Assembly (NCBI RefSeq): GCF_027497175.1
Contig: NZ_CP114901.1
Coordinates: 3,410,001 to 3,474,000, forward strand
Direction of reading: 5' to 3'
Origin: Verrucosispora sp. WMMD573
GTDB taxonomy: Bacteria > Actinomycetota > Actinomycetes > Mycobacteriales > Micromonosporaceae
DNA length: 64,000 nucleotides
Shown here: positions 1-6,230 of the stretch, piece by piece
Position numbering within the stretch: the first letter of the stretch is position 1
Layout of the letters: the number at the start of each line of letters is the position of its first letter
The notes under the pieces: generated by a model
Seen by the model: only the letters and a program-made list of their open reading frames with translations
Told to the model about the DNA's origin: nothing
The model's database searches: none
Program-made: the position numbers and the translations under genes

Positions 1-1188
1 GTAGTCGGCCCGCCCACGGGTGTACGAGCTGGAGGTGTAGAGCAACAGCTGGCCCTTGGTCTGCTGGAGGTAGGGCAGGGCCTGCCGGGCGACGGTGACC
101 GGGCCGACGAAGTTGACCTGGAGCACCCGGTCGATGGTCTCCTGGTCCATCTCGGCCAGCGCGCCCTTCTCCAGGATCCCGGCGGTGACCACGACGTGGT
201 CGATCCGCCCGGTGGCCTCGAAGGCGGTCCGCAACGCGGCCTCGACGTCCTCGGGGCGCTCCACGTGGGTGCCGGTGCTGGAACGGCTGAACGGGAACAC
301 CTGGGCGCCGTAGCGACGGGCCAGCTCCGTCAGGTCGTGGCCGATGCCGTAGCTGCCGCCGAAGACGACGATCGTGCGGCCGGAGACCTCCTCGCTGTAC
401 GCGCGGTGGTCGGTCAGCCGCGGCACCTTGGCGGCGGCCAGCTGGAACAGCTTGTCGGCCAGGTGCACGTCGACCGGGTGGGTGACCTTGATGTTCTCGT
501 CGGAGCCGTCGATCACCTTGATCGGGGTCTCCGGTAGGTAACGCAGCACCACTCCGCAGTCGTCGGTGGCGGCGAAGTTGGGGTCGCCCTCGGCCCGGCG
601 GTACGCCTCCCGGATGGTGCCGGAGCGGAACGCCTGCGGGGTCTGACCCCGGCGCAGCGTGGCGCGCACGGGGATGTCGGTGATGCACTCGTTCTCGTCG
701 ACCTGGATGATCGTGTCGGCCGACGGGATCGCCACGTCCACGGCCGAGTAGGTCCACAGCGCGTTCACGCACTCCCGGACGATCCGGCCGCTGAGCAGCG
801 GGCGCACCGCGTCGTGGAAGAGGATGTTGCAGTCGCCCTCACCGACCGCGTCCAGCGCGACGCGGGTGGTGGCGTTACGGGTGTCGCCACCCTTGATGAC
901 CTTGGTGACCTTGCGGAAGCCCGCCTTGTCGACGATCTTCTGCGCCTCGGCGACGTGCCCGGTGGCCATCAGCACGATGATCTCGTCGATCTCGGGCGCG
1001 GCCTCGAAGACGGCCAGCGTGTGCTCGATGATCGGCTTACCGGCGATCTTGAGCAGCTGCTTGGGAATGCCCAGACCCAGCCGGGTGCCGGTGCCGCCGG
1101 CCAGCACCACCGCCACCGTCCGTGAGGGTCGCCACGGCGTCCGGTCCTCCGACGTGGTACCCGGATCGGTGGTCTGGTCCTGCGTCAT
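1..1188 (-). CDS. Bifunctional cytidylyltransferase / SDR reductase (TarI-TarJ type), 3' end outside window
   Basis: Partial: 396 residues are visible and the C-terminus lies beyond base 1. Residues about 24-250 form an IspD/TarI-type nucleotidyltransferase, with the loop AVVLAGGTGTRLG followed by PKQLL and a later HDAVRPL. From about residue 270 a short-chain dehydrogenase follows, with the NAD(P) loop GGSYGIG and the run YTSSSYTRGRADY just before the cut. In Haemophilus Bcs1 this fusion reduces ribulose-5-P to ribitol-5-P and makes CDP-ribitol for capsule or teichoic acid; the same role is inferred here. The ATG at 1188 is preceded by GAGGA at good spacing. It is separated from the upstream exporter genes by a strong hairpin, so it probably has its own promoter. 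Cytidylyltransferases for other polyols cannot be excluded. Confidence 0.82.
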   Translation of the reverse strand, partial: MTQDQTTDPGTTSEDRTPWRPSRTVAVVLAGGTGTRLGLGIPKQLLKIAGKPIIEHTLAVFEAAPEIDEIIVLMATGHVAEAQKIVDKAGFRKVTKVIKGGDTRNATTRVALDAVGEGDCNILFHDAVRPLLSGRIVRECVNALWTYSAVDVAIPSADTIIQVDENECITDIPVRATLRRGQTPQAFRSGTIREAYRRAEGDPNFAATDDCGVVLRYLPETPIKVIDGSDENIKVTHPVDVHLADKLFQLAAAKVPRLTDHRAYSEEVSGRTIVVFGGSYGIGHDLTELARRYGAQVFPFSRSSTGTHVERPEDVEAALRTAFEATGRIDHVVVTAGILEKGALAEMDQETIDRVLQVNFVGPVTVARQALPYLQQTKGQLLLYTSSSYTRGRADY

Positions 1189-1229
1189 TGCCGGTCCTCG
1201 CTCTCGGGGGTGCATGACTGTGGTGGGCA

Positions 1230-1269
1230 GGTGAACGGAAGGTTCCGCCGACGCGGCGACGGAGTGAAC
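1230..1269 (-). promoter_or_regulatory. Two GTTCAC elements 33 nt apart upstream of the CDP-ribitol gene
   Basis: On the minus strand GTTCACT (1269-1263) and GTTCACC (1236-1230) lie exactly 33 nt apart, which is three 11-nt steps. The intervening 11-mers match poorly. GTTCACC is the core of the actinobacterial PhoP box. The elements lie about 40-80 nt upstream of the ATG at 1188. A PhoP function is inference. Confidence 0.35.
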
Positions 1270-1279
1270 CATAACGCGC

Positions 1280-1312
1280 GGGCCGCGTCGTCCCAACGGG
1301 ACAACGCGGCCC
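1280..1312 (-). terminator. Intrinsic-type hairpin ending the ABC exporter operon
   Basis: GGGCCGCGTCGTCCC (1280-1294) and GGGACAACGCGGCCC (1298-1312) form a 15-bp stem around a 3-nt loop. The single DNA mismatch becomes a G-U wobble in minus-strand RNA, so the stem is fully paired only in that direction. There is no U-run, as is common in high-GC actinomycetes. It sits 48 bp past the ATPase stop codon. Confidence 0.75.
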
Positions 1313-1359
1313 AAGATCCTGGGCACGCTCGGCGACGTCGCCGCTCGTTCACCCAGACT

Positions 1360-2175
1360 CTACTTGCCGTTCGTAAATGCCTCGTAAGCCGCCAGCACCT
1401 CGCGAGTCGGGCCGTCCATCCGGATCTCGCCGGATTCCAGCCAGATGGTCCGTTCGCAGGTGTCCCGTACGGAGGAGAGCTGGTGGCTGACCAGGAACAC
1501 CGTGCCGGCGCTCTCCCGCAGCTCCCGTACCCGCTGCTCGCTGCGCTTGCGGAACGCCTTGTCCCCGGTGGCGAGGGCCTCGTCGATCAGCAGCACGTCG
1601 TGCTGCTTCGCGGCGGCGATGGAGAAGCGCAGCCGGGCCGACATGCCGGAGGAGTAGGTGCGCATCGGCAGCGAGGCGAAGTCACCGCGCTGGTTGATCC
1701 CGGAGAACTCGATGATCTCCGGAAGCTTGCGTCGCACCTCGGCCGGTGCCATGCCCATGGCCAGGCAGCCGAGCGTGACGTTGCGTTCGCCCGGCAGGTC
1801 GTTGAGCAGGGCGGCGTTCACGCCCAGCAGCGAGGGCTGCCCCTGGGTGTATACGGCCCCCCGCTCCACCGGCAGCAGTCCGGCGATGGCCCGCAGCAGG
1901 GTCGACTTGCCGGAGCCGTTGGTGCCGATCAGCCCGATGGCCTCGCCCCGGTACGCGGTGAACGAGACCCCGCGGACCGCGTGCACCTCCCGGACGTTGG
2001 GCGCGGATCTGCGGGTGACCATCCGCTTGAGGGCGGCGACCGCGCTGAGGTTGTTGGTGCCGCCTCCGTGCACCCGGTAGACGACGTGCGCGTCGTCCAC
2101 CACCACGGTCGGGATCCGTTCCTGGATCCGGGGGAGGGTCACCGTCACATCATTGGACATTTCAAGGTTAACCAC
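1360..2175 (-). CDS. ABC transporter ATP-binding protein, polysaccharide/teichoic acid export (TagH/Wzt type)
   Basis: ATPase that would energise export of a completed lipid-linked glycopolymer with the neighbouring TagG-like permease. It shows Walker A GTNGSGKST, a variant signature YSSGMSARLRFS and Walker B VLLIDEALATGD; the ALATGD form is typical of TagH/RfbE/Wzt ATPases. There is no extended C-terminal carbohydrate-binding domain of the Wzt type. The start is set at GTG 2175 because AGGAGT (2187-2182) lies 6 nt upstream; that start overlaps the permease stop codon. An upstream GTG at 2196 and an ATG at 2160 are alternatives. A hairpin at 1280-1312 follows the gene. Confidence 0.88.
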   Translation of the reverse strand: MVNLEMSNDVTVTLPRIQERIPTVVVDDAHVVYRVHGGGTNNLSAVAALKRMVTRRSAPNVREVHAVRGVSFTAYRGEAIGLIGTNGSGKSTLLRAIAGLLPVERGAVYTQGQPSLLGVNAALLNDLPGERNVTLGCLAMGMAPAEVRRKLPEIIEFSGINQRGDFASLPMRTYSSGMSARLRFSIAAAKQHDVLLIDEALATGDKAFRKRSEQRVRELRESAGTVFLVSHQLSSVRDTCERTIWLESGEIRMDGPTREVLAAYEAFTNGK

Positions 2176-3064
2176 GGCCGTACTCCTGTTCGCCACGCCA
2201 GAAGTAGAGGTATCCGCCGACGCCTGCGACGAGCGCCCAGCCGAGCGCGATCAGCCAGGTCAGGAGCAGTGAGTCGGTGAGCAGGTGGGTGTTCTCCAGC
2301 AGGGAGATCCGGGCCAGCTCGATGTAGACCAGCATGGGATTGAACTGCACGACGGTGGTGGCCCAGCCCGGCAGGTTCTCGGCGAACAGGGTGACGCTGT
2401 AGAGCACGCCGGAGCCGTACATCCAGGCCCGTAGGACGAAGGGCATGACCTGTTTCAGGTCCGTTGCCTTCGCGCCCAGCCGGGCCATCACCATGGTGAG
2501 CCCGGCGGTGAAGACCGTCTGGACCAGCAACGCCGGCACCAGCATCAGCCAACTCAGGGTGATCGGCTCACCGGTGGCGACCACGATGCCGATCAGCACC
2601 ACCATCGAGCCGAGCATCTGCTGGAGCTGGGTGGCGGTGATGGCCAGCGGCAGGGACGCCCGGGGGAAGTGCAGGGCGCGGATCAGGCCGAGGTTGCCGC
2701 TGATCGCCTGGGTGCCGTGCATCAGGCTGGTTTGGGTGAAGTTGAAGATGAACAGCCCGGTGGTCAGGTAGGCGATGAAGTTGTCCATGCCCCGGGTCTG
2801 TTCGAGCACCAGACCGAAGATCAGAAAGTAGACCGCCGCGTTGGTCAGCGGAGTGAGCACCTGCCACAGCTGCCCGAGGCGGGCGTTGCTGAACGAGGCG
2901 GTCAGCTTGGCGTGGGAGTACGCGGAGATGAAGTGCCGGTAGCGCCACAGTTCGACGCTGTAACGACCGAACGAGGGCCGCTCGCCGGCCACCCGTAGCC
3001 CGTGTCGGGCGGCCAGTTGGGCTGGGGTGAGGCCGGAGTCGGGGTCGGCCAGCAGGTTGGCCAT
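2168..3064 (-). CDS. ABC-2 type permease, polysaccharide/teichoic acid export (TagG/Wzm type)
   Basis: 298-residue membrane protein with about six hydrophobic segments. The N-terminal cytoplasmic part contains ELWRYRHFISAYSHAKLTASF, followed by the ABC2_membrane core; QVLTPLTNAAVYFLIFG is typical of TagG/Wzm. It should form the transmembrane channel for the ATPase encoded just downstream, with which it overlaps. It is divergent from the TetR gene across about 180 bp, so it may be controlled by that regulator. The ATG at 3064 opens the conserved reading frame. Confidence 0.88.
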   Translation of the reverse strand: MANLLADPDSGLTPAQLAARHGLRVAGERPSFGRYSVELWRYRHFISAYSHAKLTASFSNARLGQLWQVLTPLTNAAVYFLIFGLVLEQTRGMDNFIAYLTTGLFIFNFTQTSLMHGTQAISGNLGLIRALHFPRASLPLAITATQLQQMLGSMVVLIGIVVATGEPITLSWLMLVPALLVQTVFTAGLTMVMARLGAKATDLKQVMPFVLRAWMYGSGVLYSVTLFAENLPGWATTVVQFNPMLVYIELARISLLENTHLLTDSLLLTWLIALGWALVAGVGGYLYFWRGEQEYGRG

Positions 3065-3193
3065 GGGGATGGGCGCTCCGATCTGTCGGGCCGGCGTTAT
3101 GTCTCGCGGTGAGTGAATCTAGCGTGGGTCAGTGCGGGAGCGCCGCCCCCGGTCGCTGGCTGGACAGTAGTCCGAAATACGTCGGGACGCAAC

Positions 3194-3213
3194 CGTAGCG
3201 TCGTTGCGCTACG
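3194..3213. promoter_or_regulatory. Palindromic operator candidate between permease and TetR genes
   Basis: CGTAGCG (3194-3200) and its exact inverse CGCTACG (3207-3213) are separated by 6 bp. The site lies between the two divergent genes, and its right arm overlaps a TACGCT -10-like hexamer. This is the usual placement for a TetR autoregulatory operator. Binding is inferred. Confidence 0.55.
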
Positions 3214-3244
3214 CTGGCCCGGTGACAGTCGAGAAGAGTCCCAG

Positions 3245-3871
3245 GTGACGGCCGAAAAGAGGCGCGCTCCGGCCGGTGCGGCGGTGCTCCGGGGTGAGAT
3301 CACCTCGGCCATCCGTCGGGCCCTCATGCAGGAACTCGCCGCGGTCGGCTACGGCCGACTCTCCATCGAGGCGGTGGCCCGCCGGGCCGGGGTCAGCAAG
3401 ACCGCGATCTACCGCCGCTGGAACTCGAAGCTCGACCTGGTGCTGGACGTGGTCTCGGCCGCCGCGAGCCGGAAGCTGCCGATGCTGGACACCGGCACCC
3501 TCGACGGTGACGTCCGGCTGCTGCTGCTGGTCGTGAGCGGGGCGCTGGGCCACCCGGTGGCGTCGCAGATCATCCCCGACCTGCTCGCCGAGGCGGCGCG
3601 CAATCCGCAGATCGCCGGGACCCTGCAGGGCGCGTTGAAGGACTACCAGGACCGGATCGGCAAGATCGTCATCGGGCGGGCGGTGGAGCGTGGTGAGTTG
3701 CCCGGCGGAGCCGACCCGCGGATCGCGGCCGACCTGATCGTCGGGCCGATCTACTGGCGGATGGCCATCGCCCGGTCGCCGCTGGACCCAGCCGAACTGG
3801 ACCGGATGGCGCGGGCCGCCGTGGCTGCCCTGCGGGTGGCCTGCGCCGTGCCGCAGGACGATCTGGCCTGA
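3245..3871 (+). CDS. TetR/AcrR family transcriptional regulator
   Basis: About 208 residues. The N-terminal helix-turn-helix is clear in GYGRLSIEAVARRAGVSKTA and the following IYRRW. The C-terminal ligand-binding part, with DPRIAADLIVGPIYWRMAI, resembles the TetR_C_11 class. The start is placed at GTG 3245; no ATG is available close to the HTH and the Shine-Dalgarno is weak. A nine-codon reading frame (3222-3248) ends in a TGA overlapping this GTG, so coupling from a short leader is possible. The gene is divergent from the exporter pair, with a palindrome between them, so it is a likely local repressor of export genes. The ligand is unknown. Confidence 0.82.
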   Translation: MTAEKRRAPAGAAVLRGEITSAIRRALMQELAAVGYGRLSIEAVARRAGVSKTAIYRRWNSKLDLVLDVVSAAASRKLPMLDTGTLDGDVRLLLLVVSGALGHPVASQIIPDLLAEAARNPQIAGTLQGALKDYQDRIGKIVIGRAVERGELPGGADPRIAADLIVGPIYWRMAIARSPLDPAELDRMARAAVAALRVACAVPQDDLA

Positions 3872-3896
3872 GCTGCGCGGCGTTCGCCCACCGAAT

Positions 3897-3951
3897 CGTG
3901 AACGCCGGCTGGACGCCCCGTGAACGCTCTTCTCGTCGCCCGTTAACGGCG
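3897..3951 (-). promoter_or_regulatory. PhoP-box-like 11-nt direct repeats upstream of the amino-sugar operon
   Basis: CGTGAACGC begins at 3897 and again at 3919, and CGTTAACGG begins at 3941, exactly 22 nt apart each time. On the minus strand the 11-nt steps read GTTAACG, ACGAGAA, GTTCACG, GTCCAGC, GTTCACG. Four of the five resemble the PhoP direct-repeat core GTTCACC. The block ends 4 bp before a -10-like TAGTAT. Regulator identity is inferred. Confidence 0.45.
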
Positions 3952-3954
3952 GGC

Positions 3955-3960
3955 TAGTAT
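3955..3960 (+). promoter_or_regulatory. Candidate -10 hexamer for the DegT aminotransferase operon
   Basis: TAGTAT lies 45 bp before the ATG at 4005 and directly follows the 11-nt repeat block. No good -35 hexamer is seen at standard spacing, as expected of an activator- or repressor-controlled promoter. A GGGAGG ribosome binding site follows near 3990-3997. Confidence 0.4.
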
Positions 3961-4004
3961 CGCTTCCCGAACTCGCGAAACAGTCTTGCAACGGGAGGAC
4001 CTAC

Positions 4005-5114
4005 ATGACGGGGCAGCACCCGGCCTTCATACCGCCAGCCCGCCCGATCATCGGCGAAGCCGAGATCGAGGCGGCTGTCAGGGTGTTGCGCAGCGGCAAG
4101 GTGGTACAGGGACCCGAGGTGGCCGCGTTCGAGCAGGAGTTCGGCGAACTCGTCGCCGGCCGACACTGCGTCGCCGTCAACTCCGGCACCTCCGCCCTCC
4201 AGCTGACCCTGCTGGCGCTCGGCGTCGGCCCGGGCGACGAGGTCATCGTGCCGTCGTTCTCCTTCGCGGCCAGCGCCAACGCGGTGCGGCTGGTCGGCGC
4301 CGAGCCGATCTTCGTGGACATCGAGCCGGGTAGCTTCTGTCTCGACCCGGAGGCGGTCGCCGCCGCGGTCACCACGCGGACCGTCGCCGTCATGCCGGTC
4401 CACCTGTACGGCCACCCCGCCGCGATGGACCGGATCATGGCGGTCGCGCAGCGGCACAGCCTGGCCGTCGTCGAGGACGCCGCCCAGGCCCACGGCGCCA
4501 GCCTGCACGGCACCCCGGTCGGCGCGTTCGGCACCGCCGGTTGCTTCAGCTTCTACCCCACCAAGAACATGCACTCCCTGGAGGGAGGCATGATCAGCAC
4601 TGCGGACGCCGGGCTCGCCCGTACCCTGCGGCTGCTGCGCAACCAGGGCATGGAGCAGCGGTACGCGAACGAGATCGTCGGGGCCAACATGCGGATGACC
4701 GACGTGGCCGCGGCCATCGGCCGGGTGCAGTTGACCCAGCTCGGTGAGTGGACCGAGCAGCGCCGGGCCAACGCCAAGTACCTCGACTCGAACATCACCG
4801 GCATGGTCACCCCGCCGGTGGCGGACGCCGCCCGGCACGTGTACCACCAGTACACCGTCCGGGTCCGGGGCGACCGGGACGCCGCCCAGGCGCGCCTGCA
4901 CGAGTTGGGCATCGGCAACGCCGTCTACTACCCGACCCCGATCCACCGGCTCAAGCCGTACCTGGACAAGGACGGCGAGCCCGGCCCCTGGGAGCTGCCG
5001 GAAACCGAGCGGGCCGCCGCCGAGGTGATCTCGCTGCCGGTGCACCCCTCGCTGAACCCCGACGACCTTGAGCGGATCGTCGAGGCCGCCAACCTCGCCG
5101 GGGGTGCCCGGTGA
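4005..5114 (+). CDS. DegT/DnrJ/EryC1/StrS aminotransferase (WbpE-like)
   Basis: PLP-dependent sugar aminotransferase, 369 residues, full length. It shows SGTSAL (about 60-65), VEDAAQAHGA (about 156-165) and the PLP lysine in FSFYPTKNMHSLEGG (K187). With the adjoining Gfo/Idh/MocA gene, and a dehydrogenase and acetyltransferase further on, it best fits WbpE, which aminates UDP-3-keto-GlcNAcA at C3. Sugar specificity is inferred from context only; dTDP-sugar aminotransferases share the fold. The ATG has a GGGAGG site upstream. The stop overlaps the next gene's GTG by 4 nt (GTGA), so the two are translationally coupled. Confidence 0.87.
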   Translation: MTGQHPAFIPPARPIIGEAEIEAAVRVLRSGKVVQGPEVAAFEQEFGELVAGRHCVAVNSGTSALQLTLLALGVGPGDEVIVPSFSFAASANAVRLVGAEPIFVDIEPGSFCLDPEAVAAAVTTRTVAVMPVHLYGHPAAMDRIMAVAQRHSLAVVEDAAQAHGASLHGTPVGAFGTAGCFSFYPTKNMHSLEGGMISTADAGLARTLRLLRNQGMEQRYANEIVGANMRMTDVAAAIGRVQLTQLGEWTEQRRANAKYLDSNITGMVTPPVADAARHVYHQYTVRVRGDRDAAQARLHELGIGNAVYYPTPIHRLKPYLDKDGEPGPWELPETERAAAEVISLPVHPSLNPDDLERIVEAANLAGGAR

Positions 5115-6151
5115 GCGCACGGCAGGGCGGCAAGCTGCGCGCCGGCCTGATCGGCCTCGGCGCGATGGGGCGCAACCACGCCCGCGTACTGTCCGGTCTG
5201 GACGGGGTCGAGCTGGTCGGGATCCACGATCCGATCGGTGACCAGAGCGGCCTGCTCCGGGCACCGGTGCTGCCCGACCTCAGCGAGCTGCTGGCGCTGG
5301 GCATCGACTACGCGGTGATCGCCTGCCCGACCGCGCTGCACGAGCAGGTCGGGCTGGAACTCGCCGCCCACGGGGTGCCCGCGCTGATCGAGAAGCCGCT
5401 CGCGCAGTCCGTCGAGGCAGCGACCCGCTTGGTCGAGGCGTTCGAAAGCCGTGGCCTGGTGGCCGGGGTCGGTCACATCGAGCGGTACAACCCGGCTCTG
5501 CAAAACCTGCGGACCCGCCTGGAGGCCGGCGAGTTGGGTGAGGTCTACCAGGTGGTGACCCGACGGCAGGGACCGTTCCCGCACCGGATCGCCGACGTCG
5601 GCGTGGTGATGGACCTGGCCACCCACGACATCGACCTGACCAGCTGGGTGACCGGCCAGGAGTACGTCTCGGTGTCGGCCCGGACGGTCTCCCGTAGCGG
5701 CCGACTGCACGAGGACATGGTCGCGGTCGTCGGCCAGCTCTCCGGCGGCACGATGGTCAACCACCTGGTCAACTGGCTCAGCCCGCTCAAGGAGCGGTCC
5801 ACTGTGATCACCGGTGACAAGGGATGCTTCGTCGCCGACACGCTCACCGCCGACCTGACCTTCTACGCCAACGGCGCGATCGACACCGAGTGGGAGGCGT
5901 TGCGGGCCTTCCGCGGCGTCGCCGAGGGCGACATGATCCGCTATGCAATTCCCAAGCGCGAACCGCTGCTTGTCGAACACGAGCGTTTCCGGGACGCCGT
6001 GGAGGGCAAGGAAAGCGATATCGTCACTCTGCGACAGGGCCTGCGTACTGTCGAAGTGGCCGGGATGGTGCTCCGCTCGGCCTCCGACGGCAGCACGGTC
6101 ACGTTCGAGGCGCCGCAGGACGCTCCAGCCAAGGACGTCCCCGCCCGCTGA
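5111..6151 (+). CDS. Gfo/Idh/MocA oxidoreductase (WbpB-like)
   Basis: 346 residues, GTG start. The N-terminal Rossmann domain begins LRAGLIGLGAMGRNHARVL and is followed by the family EKP motif in ALIEKPLAQS. GHIERYNPALQNL and VMDLATHDIDLTSW supply the usual substrate and catalytic loop with its histidine. WbpB/WlbA enzymes oxidise C3 of UDP-GlcNAcA for transamination by WbpE, and the 4-nt overlap with the upstream aminotransferase supports that pairing. The exact sugar is inferred. A 79-bp gap separates it from the following glycosyltransferase, probably in the same transcript. Confidence 0.85.
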   Translation: MSARQGGKLRAGLIGLGAMGRNHARVLSGLDGVELVGIHDPIGDQSGLLRAPVLPDLSELLALGIDYAVIACPTALHEQVGLELAAHGVPALIEKPLAQSVEAATRLVEAFESRGLVAGVGHIERYNPALQNLRTRLEAGELGEVYQVVTRRQGPFPHRIADVGVVMDLATHDIDLTSWVTGQEYVSVSARTVSRSGRLHEDMVAVVGQLSGGTMVNHLVNWLSPLKERSTVITGDKGCFVADTLTADLTFYANGAIDTEWEALRAFRGVAEGDMIRYAIPKREPLLVEHERFRDAVEGKESDIVTLRQGLRTVEVAGMVLRSASDGSTVTFEAPQDAPAKDVPAR

Positions 6152-6230
6152 ACCGGCGACCGCGGCCCGCTCAGGTGAGCGACGGCCGTTCACCTTCCCG
6201 ACCCGCACTCCCATTTACAAAGGACCGCGA

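Noticed and set aside
3954..5264. 436-codon minus-strand frame opposite the aminotransferase
   Set aside because: Antisense shadow. The plus strand encodes a complete DegT enzyme with its PLP lysine.
5943..6230. 96-codon upstream extension of the tandem glycosyltransferase
   Set aside because: It lies over the oxidoreductase in another frame and has no conserved content. ATG 6231 has a good ribosome binding site and starts at the family N-terminus.
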